Assembly: GCF_003063355.1 (NCBI RefSeq)
Contig: NZ_NESH01000007.1
Location: forward strand, 1 to 64,000
Length of the DNA stretch: 64,000 bases
Source: Limnohabitans sp. Bal53
GTDB lineage: Bacteria > Pseudomonadota > Gammaproteobacteria > Burkholderiales > Burkholderiaceae_C
Reading direction: 5' to 3'
Made by a program: the position numbers and the translations under genes. Within the stretch, counting starts at the first letter, position 1. Each line of letters opens with the position of its first letter. Below the pieces are notes generated by a model. It saw only the letters and a list, made by a program, of their open reading frames with translations, had not been told where the DNA came from and did no database searches. This document shows positions 16,897-25,954 of this stretch, one piece after another.

Positions 16897-17916
16897 TCAC
16901 ACGCTGAGTGGCTCTTCCTGCATCTGCTCGATTTGCTCTTGCAGCATCAACACCTGGCCGCGCCAATAGTCAGGCGTGCCAAACCACGGAAAGTTGACCG
17001 GAAAAATCGGGTCTTCCCAACGCCGCGCCAGCCAGGCGCTGTAATGGATCAAGCGCAACGTGCGCAAGGGCTCAATCAGGCGCAACTCGGCGCGGTCAAA
17101 GTCGCGCACTTGCTCGTACCCATCGAGCAAGGCCGACAGTTGCTGCGTGCGCTGCGCACGGTCACCCGACAGCAGCATCCACAGGTCTTGCACCGCCGGG
17201 CCCATGCGGGCGTCGTCCAAGTCCACAAAGTGCGGTCCACCGCCGGGCAAGTCGGTCGGGGTCCACAAAATATTGCCCGGGTGACAGTCGCCGTGCAGGC
17301 GAATCAGGCGACGGTCTGCTGCACCCTGCGCCATTTTTTCTTGCACCAAGGCCAGTGCCTCAGCAAAGGTTTCGCGCCATTCGCGCTCGACCTCCAGTGG
17401 GATCATCTGGTGCGTTTGCAGCCACTCGGCAGGCTCGAGGGCAAAGGTCTGCACATCGAGTGTGGGCCGGTGCGCAAAAGGCTTGGCCGCGCCCACGGTG
17501 TGGATGCGGGCCAAAAAACGGCCGATCCATTCGAGCACTTCAAAATCATCCAACTCGGGCGTTCGGCCGCCGCGCAAAGGGCTCACTGAAAAATCAAAGC
17601 CCGCACTTTGGTGCAGGGTCTGGCCGTTCAAAACCAGGGGCGGCACCACAGGGACTTCGGCTGCCAGCAGTTCGGCGGCAAAGTCGTGTTCTTCCTGAAT
17701 TTGTGCCCGGCTCCAGCGGCCGGGCCGGTAAAACTTGAGCACCACCGCCGCGCTGCCTTGCACGGGTTCGTCCAGGTGCGCACGGTACACGCGGTTTTCG
17801 TAAGAGCTGAGCGCCAGCAAACGGCCGTCGGGCCACAGGCCCAGCTCGGTCAGGGCGTCCATCACCCGGTCGGGGGTGAGTTCGGCGTAAGGGTGCAAGG
17901 CGTGGGGTTCGGTCAT
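16897..17916 (-). CDS. srkA: Stress response kinase SrkA (YihE/RdoA family)
   Basis: Ser/Thr kinase of the aminoglycoside-phosphotransferase fold, 339 residues. The catalytic loop is RLHGDCHPGNILW near 204-216, with Asp and Asn in place. The magnesium-binding segment FVDLDDARMGP follows near 227-237, and the C-terminal WRGQVLMLQEQI ending is typical. In E. coli SrkA counters stress-induced cell death together with DsbA; no dsbA gene follows here. I use the ATG at 17916 (MTEPHALHPYAELTPD). It converges on glk with a 2-base gap. Confidence 0.88.
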   Translation of the reverse strand: MTEPHALHPYAELTPDRVMDALTELGLWPDGRLLALSSYENRVYRAHLDEPVQGSAAVVLKFYRPGRWSRAQIQEEHDFAAELLAAEVPVVPPLVLNGQTLHQSAGFDFSVSPLRGGRTPELDDFEVLEWIGRFLARIHTVGAAKPFAHRPTLDVQTFALEPAEWLQTHQMIPLEVEREWRETFAEALALVQEKMAQGAADRRLIRLHGDCHPGNILWTPTDLPGGGPHFVDLDDARMGPAVQDLWMLLSGDRAQRTQQLSALLDGYEQVRDFDRAELRLIEPLRTLRLIHYSAWLARRWEDPIFPVNFPWFGTPDYWRGQVLMLQEQIEQMQEEPLSV

Positions 17917-17943
17917 GCACCGATTGTGGCGCACGCCCGACGC

Positions 17944-18750
17944 CTACTTGCCGGTAAAACGAGCCGCGCGTTTTTCCACAAATGAGCGCACGCCCTCGGC
18001 CGCATCTTCGCTGCGCGACAAGCGCTGCTGCACCGGCAAAAAGTCGTGCATGGCCACCAGCGGACCATGCTCCACCGCTTTGAGCACGTTTTGCCGTGTG
18101 GCCACCACCGCCAGCGGCGCCTGGGCGGCGATTTGCGCGGCAATGCGCATGGCCTCGGCCAACAGGCCATCAGCGGTTACCACCTTTTGCACAAAGTTCA
18201 GGCGCAGGGCTTCGGCGCTGTCAAACACATCGGCCGTGAGCAAATGCAACAGCGCATTGCCCATGCCAGCGCGCTCGGCCATGCGCAGCGTGGCCCCGCC
18301 CGTGGCCATGATGCCGCGCTGCACCTCCAGCTGAGAAAACCGGCAGTCATCGGCCGCGACCACGATGTCAGCCGCCAGCATCAGCTCGATGCCCAGCGTG
18401 TAGGTGATGCCCTGCACCGCCACCACCATGGGTTTGGTGCGCCGGCGGTAGCCGTCCATGCCCAGGTTGAGCGGATCGACCAATCCCAGCGGCACCGCCT
18501 TTTCGCCACGCTGCATGAGCGGCGCGATGGTGGGCAAATCCAGCCCGGCCGTGAAATGCGCACCCGCCGCATACAGCACGCCCACCCGCAAGGCGGGGTC
18601 GTCGTCGAGCCGGGAGTACGCCTCACCCAATTCGCGGAACATTTTGGGCGTGAAGCCATTGCGCTTGGCAGGGCGGTTGATGCAAATTTGAAGGACTGCG
18701 CCGTGCACGGTGCAGTCGATCTGGCCTTCGGGATGGGGGGTGGTGTTCAT
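17944..18750 (-). CDS. Enoyl-CoA hydratase/isomerase (crotonase) family protein
   Basis: Crotonase-fold enzyme of 268 residues. The first oxyanion-hole region is AAGAHFTAGLDLPTIAP near 61-77 and the second is AVQGITYTLGIELMLAADIV near 111-130, with SQLEVQRGIMATGGATLRM following. The positions usually holding the two catalytic glutamates are not clearly both Glu: one region reads TYTLGIELML, and Glu143 (QLEVQRG) is a candidate. It may be a hydratase or another crotonase activity. A 3-hydroxyacyl-CoA dehydrogenase gene lies just upstream on the same strand, so a beta-oxidation-like role is likely. Confidence 0.82.
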   Translation of the reverse strand: MNTTPHPEGQIDCTVHGAVLQICINRPAKRNGFTPKMFRELGEAYSRLDDDPALRVGVLYAAGAHFTAGLDLPTIAPLMQRGEKAVPLGLVDPLNLGMDGYRRRTKPMVVAVQGITYTLGIELMLAADIVVAADDCRFSQLEVQRGIMATGGATLRMAERAGMGNALLHLLTADVFDSAEALRLNFVQKVVTADGLLAEAMRIAAQIAAQAPLAVVATRQNVLKAVEHGPLVAMHDFLPVQQRLSRSEDAAEGVRSFVEKRAARFTGK

Positions 18751-18844
18751 GACACCATGTTAGAGGTCGGACTGGCCGTTTCGCGTTCACGAACGCGACA
18801 GTCTCGGAGTCTGGCTTGGCCAGCCCCGATTCATCCGCTGACAC

Positions 18845-19693
18845 TCAGTACTTGTAAACGCCCTGGCCGGTCTTGCGGCCCAGGCGGCCAGCGGCCACCA
18901 TTTCTTTGAGCAGAGGGCTGGGGCGGTACTTGCTGTCACCGAACTCCTTGAGGTAGACCTCCATCACGGCCAGGCACACGTCCAGACCGATCATGTCGGC
19001 CAGCGCCAGCGGGCCAATGGGCTGGTTGCAGCCGAGCTTCATGCCCGCGTCAATGGCTTCGGCTTCGGCCAGGCCCTCGCCCAGAACAAAGAAGGCCTCG
19101 TTGATCATGGGCACCAAAATGCGGTTGACCACAAAGCCGGGGGCGTTCTTCACGGTGATGGGGGTCTTGCCCAGCGCCAGCGCCATGTCGTGCACCGCGT
19201 CGTGCGTGGCGTCACTCGTCTGCAGGCCACGGATGATTTCCACCAGTGCCATCATCGGCACGGGGTTGAAAAAGTGCATGCCGATGAAACGGTCGGCACG
19301 TTGCGTGGCGGCAGCCAGTTGCGTGATCGAGATCGACGAGGTGTTGGACGCGATGATCACGTCGGGGGCCAGCAGGGCGTCGAGTTGCTTCAAGATTTTG
19401 ACCTTGAGCTCGTGGTTTTCGGTGGCAGCTTCGATCACCAACTGAGCGCTTTTCAAGTCATCGTAGTTGCTGGAGCCTTGGATACGGGCCAGCGCTGCAG
19501 CCTTGTCGGCTTCGGTGATCTTTTCTTTGTTGACCAAGCGGTCCAGGCTTTTGCCCACCGTGGCCACGCCCTTGGCCACGGCCGCGTCCGAGATATCGAC
19601 CATCACCACCTGAATGCCCGACACCGCACACGCCTGTGCAATGCCATTGCCCATGGTGCCTGCGCCAATGATGCCTACGGTTTGAATGCTCAT
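18845..19693 (-). CDS. hbd: 3-hydroxybutyryl-CoA dehydrogenase
   Basis: NAD(P)-dependent 3-hydroxyacyl-CoA dehydrogenase of 282 residues, the usual size for Hbd/PaaH. The Rossmann motif GAGTMG lies at 10-15. The segment ASNTSSISITQLAAATQRAD and the catalytic-His region MHFFNPVPMMALVEII follow near 115-155, and the family ending RKTGQGVYKY is intact. The ATG at 19693 gives the canonical N-terminus MSIQTVGIIG. It is probably co-transcribed with the crotonase gene 94 bases downstream; substrate chain length cannot be told from sequence. Confidence 0.92.
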   Translation of the reverse strand: MSIQTVGIIGAGTMGNGIAQACAVSGIQVVMVDISDAAVAKGVATVGKSLDRLVNKEKITEADKAAALARIQGSSNYDDLKSAQLVIEAATENHELKVKILKQLDALLAPDVIIASNTSSISITQLAAATQRADRFIGMHFFNPVPMMALVEIIRGLQTSDATHDAVHDMALALGKTPITVKNAPGFVVNRILVPMINEAFFVLGEGLAEAEAIDAGMKLGCNQPIGPLALADMIGLDVCLAVMEVYLKEFGDSKYRPSPLLKEMVAAGRLGRKTGQGVYKY

Positions 19694-19821
19694 CGCTGTA
19701 CTTCCTTGAAAACGGGGTAAAGAACGGAATAAATGGGGTTCAGCTGCCATCTTACCGGGCCGACTCCACTGCTCCCTGACAACCTGTGGACATGCGATCA
19801 TTCAAGCCCAAGAGCCACCCC

Positions 19822-21066
19822 ATGAACATCCTTTTTGTCCACCAAAATTTCCCTGGCCAGTTCAAACACCTGGCCCCTGCCATGGCAAGCCAAGGCCACC
19901 GCGTGGTGGCCTTGCACATCAACGCCTGCCCGCCGGTGCCTGGCGTAGAACTGGTGCGATATGCCGTCACGGGACGCACCGGACAAGGCACGCACCGCTG
20001 GCTGGCCGACTTGGACACCAAAACCCTGCGTGGCGAAGCCACTTGGCAAGCCGCCATGAAACTTCGCGAACAAGGCTTTGTGCCCGATGTGATCGTGGCC
20101 CACCCCGGTTGGGGCGAAAGCCTTTTTTTGCTGCAAGTCTGGCCCCAAGCACGGCTGGGCATTTATTGCGAATTTTTCTACCAGCACCAAGGAGCGGACG
20201 TGGGCTTTGACCCGGAGTTCGGCAACCCAGACACCGACAACGCGTGCCGCCTACAGATGAAAAACGCCAACTACGAGCTGCACTTTGCGCGTGCGCACGC
20301 GGGCATTGCGCCCACGCACTGGCAGGCGTCGTTGTTCCCTGAGCCTTTTACCTCGCGCATCTCCGTGATCCACGATGGCATCTGCACCGATCTGGTCAAG
20401 CCCGATGCGAAGGCCAGCATCCGCGTGCAAACGCAGCAAGGCGTTTTGCAGTTGGACCGCAGCAACGAAGTCATCACCTTCATCAACCGTAACTTGGAGC
20501 CCTATCGCGGATACCACCAGTTCATGCGGGCTCTGCCTGCCATCCTGAAAGCACGACCCCTGGCCCGTGTGGTCATCATCGGCGGCAACGAGGTCAGCTA
20601 CGGCGCTGCACCACCGCCCGGGCCCGATGGCAAAGCGCGCACCTGGCGCGATATCTTTTTGAACGAGGTCAAGGACGAGCTGGATCTGTCACGCGTGCAC
20701 TTTGTGGGCAAGGTGCCCTATGCAGACTTTTTGCGCGTGTTGCAGGTGTCCACGGTGCATGTGTACCTGACCTACCCCTTTGTGCTGAGCTGGAGCTTGC
20801 TCGAAGCCATGAGCGCAGGCTGCGCCATCGTGGCCAGCAACACCGCCCCTGTGCGCGAAGCGATTCGCCACGGCGAGACCGGGCAACTGGTGGACTTCTT
20901 TGACCCGGCGGCACTGGCACAGCAGGTGATCGACTTGTGCAAGAACCCCGCAGAGCGGGCGCGGCTGGGCGCGCAGGCTCGTTCATTTGCCGTGGAACAC
21001 TACGATTTAGAAACCCGGTGTTTGCCAGGGCAGATGGCGTGGGTAGAGGGATTAACAAGGAATTAA
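19822..21066 (+). CDS. Glycosyltransferase family 4 protein
   Basis: GT-B-fold glycosyltransferase of 414 residues. The N-terminal domain begins MNILFVHQNFPGQFKHLAPA and matches the Glyco_trans_4_3 type. The C-terminal donor-binding domain contains VHFVGKVPYADFLRVLQVST near 299-318 and the SWSLLEAMSAGCAIVASN motif near 331-348. There are no membrane segments. It stands alone, so the acceptor is unknown; cell-surface polysaccharide is the default guess. An upstream in-frame ATG at 19786 adds 12 unremarkable residues. Confidence 0.85.
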   Translation: MNILFVHQNFPGQFKHLAPAMASQGHRVVALHINACPPVPGVELVRYAVTGRTGQGTHRWLADLDTKTLRGEATWQAAMKLREQGFVPDVIVAHPGWGESLFLLQVWPQARLGIYCEFFYQHQGADVGFDPEFGNPDTDNACRLQMKNANYELHFARAHAGIAPTHWQASLFPEPFTSRISVIHDGICTDLVKPDAKASIRVQTQQGVLQLDRSNEVITFINRNLEPYRGYHQFMRALPAILKARPLARVVIIGGNEVSYGAAPPPGPDGKARTWRDIFLNEVKDELDLSRVHFVGKVPYADFLRVLQVSTVHVYLTYPFVLSWSLLEAMSAGCAIVASNTAPVREAIRHGETGQLVDFFDPAALAQQVIDLCKNPAERARLGAQARSFAVEHYDLETRCLPGQMAWVEGLTRN

Positions 21067-21145
21067 CATCTCACAAAATTTTGTCGACATCGTTGACAAA
21101 ATTGAGTCCACAACCAGTTGCTGCCGAAGTCAATAGCCTTTCGCT

Positions 21146-21955
21146 TTAACTCCGAAACCGCTTCCGGGTCAACGCCAGCGCAATCCAGAACGACACCACT
21201 GCAAACCCCGCCAGCACCAACACATGGTGCAACGCTTGGTCAGGCCAGCGGTCCAAGAACAGCGGGCGAACCAAATCGACCGCCACCGACAGCGGCAGCC
21301 AGTCGGCGATCGCGCGCACAAAGCTGGGCAGTTGCTCGCGCGGGAAGAAGATGCCCGAAAGGAACATCATGGGCGTGAGGAACAGGGTGAAGTAGTAGGT
21401 GAAGAAGTCGTAACCTTTGGCCAGCGCGTTGAAGATCAGCGCCATGCAGCTGAAGGTGATGCCCACGCCCAGCAGCACAGGCCAGGCCACCAGCAGCTTC
21501 CAGCTGTGGCTGATGCCCAAAGCGAGCATCACCACCAAAATGGCCGTGACGCTGAACAATGACTTGAACGCGGCCCAGAGCATTTCGGCCAGCACCACGT
21601 CATCGAGCCGCACCGGGGCGTTCATGATGCCGTCCCAGGTTTTTTGCACATGCATGCGCGAGAACGCCGAGTAAAGCGCCTCAAAGGTCGCCGCGTTCAT
21701 CGCGCTCATGCAGATGCTGCCACTGGCCAAAAACAGGATGTAGGGCACCTTCTCGCCGCCGATCTCGATCTGGCCCACCAGGGCCCCCAGCCCATAACCA
21801 AAGGCCACCAACCACATGAGCGGCTCGGCGATGTTGCCCACCAGGCTGGGGATGGCCAGCTTTTTCCAGACCAGCCAGTTGCGCTGAAACACGGGCCACC
21901 AGCGCATGGACAGGCGGGGCGCGGCCCAGATGTTGTTTTGAATTTGACTCATCAT
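21146..21955 (-). CDS. ABC-2 type transporter permease (NodJ-like)
   Basis: Inner-membrane subunit of an ABC exporter, 269 residues with about six hydrophobic segments and the ABC-2 family stretch TPMMFLSGIFFPREQLPSFV near 205-224. The N-terminal region RWWPVFQRNWLVWKKLAIPS resembles NodJ. Its ATG shares a base with the stop of the upstream ATPase gene (TGATG at 21953-21957), so the pair is translationally coupled. NodI/NodJ-like pairs export lipo-oligosaccharides in rhizobia; outside them the substrate is generally unknown. The longer ORF from 22357 is a shadow of the ATPase. Confidence 0.85.
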   Translation of the reverse strand: MMSQIQNNIWAAPRLSMRWWPVFQRNWLVWKKLAIPSLVGNIAEPLMWLVAFGYGLGALVGQIEIGGEKVPYILFLASGSICMSAMNAATFEALYSAFSRMHVQKTWDGIMNAPVRLDDVVLAEMLWAAFKSLFSVTAILVVMLALGISHSWKLLVAWPVLLGVGITFSCMALIFNALAKGYDFFTYYFTLFLTPMMFLSGIFFPREQLPSFVRAIADWLPLSVAVDLVRPLFLDRWPDQALHHVLVLAGFAVVSFWIALALTRKRFRS

Positions 21956-22884
21956 CAGCCTTCCTCTCGGATCTGGCGTCCGGTCAATTTCAAAAACAAG
22001 TCTTCCAGGTTGGAAGGTCGGTGCAAGGTGCGCAGCGCGGGCCAGGCCTGCAGCGCATTCATCAGGGCGCGGCTGTCTTGGGTGTAGAAGAAAACGGTTT
22101 CCCCACTCACCTCGACCCGGCCCGCCAGGGCTTTCAAGCTGGCCTCTTGCGCCAGCGCCACAGCGCCTTGGCCAAACACTTCGACCACCTCGGGCTCCAG
22201 GTGCTCGGCGATCAGGTCGCGGGGCTTGCCTTCGGCGATCTTGCGACCTTGGTCCAGTACCAAGAGGCGACTGCACAGGCGCTCGGCTTCGTCCATGAAA
22301 TGGGTGGTCAGCAAGATGGATTTGCCTTCTTGCAGCAGCACCTGCAGGCGCTCCCACATGAGGTGGCGCGCCTGAGGGTCCAGGCCCGTGGTGGGCTCGT
22401 CCAGCATCAAGAGCTGCGGGTGGTTGATCAGGGCTCGTGACAGACTCAGGCGCCGCTTCATGCCGCCAGACAACTCGCCGGGCTTGGCCTTGGCTTTGTG
22501 ACTGAGGGCGCCAAATTCGAGCAGCTGCGGAATGCGCTCGCGAATCACAGCATCGGGCAAGCCGAAATAGCGGCCAAAGACCAGCAGATTCTCTTGCGCC
22601 GTGAAGTCCGGGTCCAGCGTGTCCGATTGGGCCACCACGCCCAAACGGGCTTTGATGGCCAGCGCATCACGGGGCATTTGCAAGCCATCGAAATAGCGGA
22701 TGTCGCCGCTGTCAGGCTCGGACAAACCCAAGCACATGCGCAGCGTGGTGGTTTTGCCCGCACCGTTGGGGCCGATGACGCCCAGGCATTCGCCAGGGTT
22801 GATGTGAAATGACAGGTCGTTGACCACCGTGGCATCGCCGTAGCATTTGACCAAATGATCGACCGAAAGCAAGGGGGTATTCAT
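21955..22884 (-). CDS. ABC exporter ATP-binding protein (NodI-like)
   Basis: ATPase of 309 residues. Walker A is GPNGAGKT (39-46), the signature is LSGGMKRRLSLSRAL near 141-155 and Walker B is LLMLDEPTTGLDP near 160-172, all typical of the DRA/NodI exporter group. A C-terminal domain of about 80 residues ends NLEDLFLKLTGRQIREEG. It forms a two-gene operon with the permease at 21146, for export of an unknown hydrophobic or glycolipid substrate. Confidence 0.88.
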   Translation of the reverse strand: MNTPLLSVDHLVKCYGDATVVNDLSFHINPGECLGVIGPNGAGKTTTLRMCLGLSEPDSGDIRYFDGLQMPRDALAIKARLGVVAQSDTLDPDFTAQENLLVFGRYFGLPDAVIRERIPQLLEFGALSHKAKAKPGELSGGMKRRLSLSRALINHPQLLMLDEPTTGLDPQARHLMWERLQVLLQEGKSILLTTHFMDEAERLCSRLLVLDQGRKIAEGKPRDLIAEHLEPEVVEVFGQGAVALAQEASLKALAGRVEVSGETVFFYTQDSRALMNALQAWPALRTLHRPSNLEDLFLKLTGRQIREEG

Positions 22885-22977
22885 GCCCGGATTGTGCCCT
22901 TGACTGCATGCCTGAGCAGCTGGGCAGGTGACCGATAAAATCAGGGCCTTCTTCTGTACCGCGCCTGCGGCCCCTTC

Positions 22978-23853
22978 ATGTCAAGTTCCCCTTCTTTTTC
23001 GGACCGCCTGGCGGTCTTGCCCCAGTACCTGATTCCCAAGCAAGCCCTGACCGCCTTTGCCGGCTGGGTGGCGGGCAGTCAGTGGGGCGGCGCGACCACG
23101 GCCATCATCAACTGGTTTGTCAAGCGCTACAACGTGAACATGGCAGAAGCCGCCAACCCGGACACGGTCAGCTACAAGAGCTTCAACGAATTCTTCACCC
23201 GCCCTCTGCGGGGCGACGCCCGGCCCATCGCGGCAGAGGCTTTTGTGAGCCCGGTGGACGGGGCCATCAGCCAGTGCGGCCCGGTGGTGGGCGACCAGGT
23301 CTTCCAGGCCAAGGGCCACGGCTACAGCACCCGCGCCCTGGTGGGCGGCGATGCGGCGCTGGCGGCTCAGTTTGAGAACGGCGAATTTGCCACGCTTTAC
23401 CTGAGCCCCCGCGACTACCACCGCATCCACATGCCTTGCGCGGGGCGCCTGACGCGCATGATTTACGTCCCAGGCGATTTGTTCTCGGTCAACCCGACCA
23501 CGGCACGCGGCGTGCCGGGTTTGTTTGCCCGCAACGAGCGGGTGGTGTGCGTGTTTGACAGCGCCCACGGCCCCTTCGTGATGGTGCTGGTGGGCGCGAC
23601 CATTGTGGGCAGCATGGCCACCGTGTGGCACGGCGTGGTCAACCCGCCGCGCCCGGGCACAGTGCGCGAATGGACCTACGAGATGGGCAACATCACCCTG
23701 GCACAAGGCGAGGAGATGGGGCGCTTTTTGCTCGGCTCCACCGTGGTGATGCTGTTCCCTAAGGGAGTGATGCAGTTCAAGTCCGACTGGACCCCGACCC
23801 GCCCCATCGTCATGGGCGAGGCCATGGGGGCGTTGCGCTCAACAGCGGGGTAA
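22978..23853 (+). CDS. psd: Phosphatidylserine decarboxylase proenzyme
   Basis: Membrane-associated enzyme making phosphatidylethanolamine, 291 residues. The self-cleavage motif LGST (GRFLLGSTVVMLFPKG near 246-261) splits the chain between Gly and Ser and turns the serine into the pyruvoyl cofactor. The conserved SPVDGAISQCG near 100-110 and YLSPRDYHRIHMPCAGRL near 140-157, with the charge-relay Asp and His, are present. It diverges from the exporter operon. Confidence 0.95.
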   Translation: MSSSPSFSDRLAVLPQYLIPKQALTAFAGWVAGSQWGGATTAIINWFVKRYNVNMAEAANPDTVSYKSFNEFFTRPLRGDARPIAAEAFVSPVDGAISQCGPVVGDQVFQAKGHGYSTRALVGGDAALAAQFENGEFATLYLSPRDYHRIHMPCAGRLTRMIYVPGDLFSVNPTTARGVPGLFARNERVVCVFDSAHGPFVMVLVGATIVGSMATVWHGVVNPPRPGTVREWTYEMGNITLAQGEEMGRFLLGSTVVMLFPKGVMQFKSDWTPTRPIVMGEAMGALRSTAG

Positions 23854-23855
23854 GG

Positions 23856-24962
23856 TCAGGCCTTGGCTTCTTTTAGCTGGCGCGCCAACACGTAGCGGCG
23901 CATGGCCACTGCCGGGGCGTCCGCAGCCACAGAAAACTCGTACAAATCCTCGGCCGGGGTGCTGGCCAAGGCCATCTCCTGCAGGGCCAGGCCGTCCACG
24001 TCTTCCTGAAAAGCCACAAACAACTGGTCGTGCATGAAGCGGGTGGTTTGGGGGTCATCTTGCGCAAAGTCGCGCCCGTGCACGATGAAGTAATGCGTGC
24101 TGGTGGCCGTCTCAGGGGTGGGCATGTGGGCGGTGCGGATGCGAAACTGCGGGCGCGCACCTTCTGGCCCATTTTCCGGCAGGTGGCAATCGTAAAAAGT
24201 GACCGAGACCTCGTGCAGCCCCAGGCTGCGGAACTCGGAGCGCACGATGCGGGCGGCTTGGCCTTGGCCCGTCAACCCGGTCGGGATGCCCCACACAGGC
24301 GGCAAGGTGGTGGGCACCACGTTGCGCAGCAAAGCAAATTGGCCATCGCCGATGACGCTTTCAAAGGCCGCCTTGGCGTAATCGGGCGTGCCAAAACTTT
24401 TGGCGTGCAAAAAACTCAAATGCGTCAGGTCCAGCAAGTTTTCGTGCAGTCGCACGTAGTTCGCTTGCAAACTCAAATAGCCTTGCGAGCGCTCCCACTG
24501 GACATCGGCCATCCAATCTTGCGCAGGGAGTTTGGACGCATCGGCCTGATCGGCCTCACCCATCCAGATCCAGACCACCGCGCCGCGTTCGATGGTGCGG
24601 TAGGCCCGAATGCCCATGTTGGGCGGGCAGGTCGACTGCGAAGGCACTTCGATGCAGTCGCCCTCGGTGTTGAACCGCAGGCCGTGGTAGCCGCACACGA
24701 TGGTGTCTTGCTCCAGCGTGCCGGCTGACAGCGGCATCGAGCGGTGCGGGCAGCGGTCTTCCAGCGCCACCACGCGGCCGTCACCGGCACGGTAAAACAC
24801 CAACCGCCGACCCAGCAGCGTGCGGGCCAACAACTGGTCCTTGATCTCTTCGCCAAAGGCGGCCACGTACCAGTCGTTCATGACAAAAGGTGTGTGGCGA
24901 TCGGCCAGGCGCTGTGAGGCGTTTTGCGCTGCGGTGATGACGCTGATGTGGGGGCGTGTCAT
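23856..24962 (-). CDS. Rieske (2Fe-2S) ring-hydroxylating oxygenase alpha subunit
   Basis: Oxygenase of 368 residues. The Rieske cluster ligands are Cys71, His73, Cys90 and His93 (CPHRSM and CGYHGLRF). The mononuclear iron site is seen in LLDLTHLSFLH, with Asp178, His181 and His186. The layout resembles the vanillate O-demethylase VanA / toluenesulfonate monooxygenase group. No reductase partner gene is nearby, so the electron donor and substrate are unknown. The ATG at 24962 has AGGAGACAG upstream; the ORF start at 25010 has no support. Confidence 0.86.
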   Translation of the reverse strand: MTRPHISVITAAQNASQRLADRHTPFVMNDWYVAAFGEEIKDQLLARTLLGRRLVFYRAGDGRVVALEDRCPHRSMPLSAGTLEQDTIVCGYHGLRFNTEGDCIEVPSQSTCPPNMGIRAYRTIERGAVVWIWMGEADQADASKLPAQDWMADVQWERSQGYLSLQANYVRLHENLLDLTHLSFLHAKSFGTPDYAKAAFESVIGDGQFALLRNVVPTTLPPVWGIPTGLTGQGQAARIVRSEFRSLGLHEVSVTFYDCHLPENGPEGARPQFRIRTAHMPTPETATSTHYFIVHGRDFAQDDPQTTRFMHDQLFVAFQEDVDGLALQEMALASTPAEDLYEFSVAADAPAVAMRRYVLARQLKEAKA

Positions 24963-25085
24963 GGGGTCTGTCTCCTGGGGTCGGCCTGGCGCATCGGCTG
25001 CGAATGGCATGTACGCTGCAGTTTAGGGCGTGGCATTTGGCATGGGCTGTCCCGGGAGCGCCTGCAGCCGTGGCAACATCCGGGG

Positions 25086-25871
25086 ATGCCGACTTCATTG
25101 AACCACCCCTCTCAAGCGCCATCGCTGTGCACCTGGGCGCCCGCCCAGGCCATGGTGTTGGCCGCCGGTCGCGGCGAGCGCATGCGCCCCCTGACCGACC
25201 AGACCCCCAAACCTTTGCTGCGCGTGCGCGGCCAGCCGCTCATGCACTGGCCCATGCAGGCCCTGGCCCGGGGCGGCTTTGTGCAGCAGCTGGTCAACAC
25301 CGCCTGGCTGGGTGAGCAGTTCCCGGCGCACTTGGGTGAGCACATCCAGTGGCCCGGCGTGTCAGAGATTCACATCCGCTATTCGCACGAAGGCCAGGAT
25401 TTTGGCCGCGCATTGGAGACCGCAGGCGGCATCGTGCGGGCCCTGCCCCAGCTCGATGAGGTGTTTTGGGTGGTGGCAGGCGACGTGTTTGCCCCTGATT
25501 TGATGTTCACACAGCAGGCCATGCAGCGCTTTGCCGCCAGCGCTGCGCTGGCCCACCTGTGGCTGGTGCCCAACCCCAGGCACAACCCGGGCGGCGACTT
25601 TGGCCTGTCAGCGACGGGCCAGGTGCTCAACTTGCCCAAAGGCAGCCCCGGTTGCGCGTACACCTTCAGCACCGTGGCCCTGTACAAAAAGGCTTTTTTT
25701 GCCGACTGCGGTCTGCCCACTGGCAATCCCGAAGGCGTGGCGCTGGCGCTGGCCCCGTTGCTGCGTGCGGCCATGGACCGGGGTTTGGTGTCAGGCGAGG
25801 TGTATGAGGGCGACTGGACCGACGTGGGCACACCTGAGCGGCTGGCTCAGCTCAACGGCAGCAGCGCCTGA
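25086..25871 (+). CDS. murU: N-acetylmuramate alpha-1-phosphate uridylyltransferase MurU
   Basis: Nucleotidyltransferase of 261 residues. The signature AMVLAAGRGERMRPLTDQTP (22-41) is followed by KPLLRVRGQPLMHW, and VFWVVAGDVFAPD near 130-142 supplies the metal-binding Asp. MurU makes UDP-MurNAc in the recycling shunt that bypasses fosfomycin-sensitive MurA. The kinase acting before it, AmgK, is encoded at 36424. RmlA/GlmU-type relatives are alternatives, but the size and the presence of amgK favour MurU. It is followed by pepP. Confidence 0.82.
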   Translation: MPTSLNHPSQAPSLCTWAPAQAMVLAAGRGERMRPLTDQTPKPLLRVRGQPLMHWPMQALARGGFVQQLVNTAWLGEQFPAHLGEHIQWPGVSEIHIRYSHEGQDFGRALETAGGIVRALPQLDEVFWVVAGDVFAPDLMFTQQAMQRFAASAALAHLWLVPNPRHNPGGDFGLSATGQVLNLPKGSPGCAYTFSTVALYKKAFFADCGLPTGNPEGVALALAPLLRAAMDRGLVSGEVYEGDWTDVGTPERLAQLNGSSA

Positions 25872-25954
25872 TCAGGCACCCGGGTGACTGTGTGGCCATT
25901 CGCCACCCAAGGGCAACGAACATAATGGCATCTTCTTATGGGACTGTTCTCCAA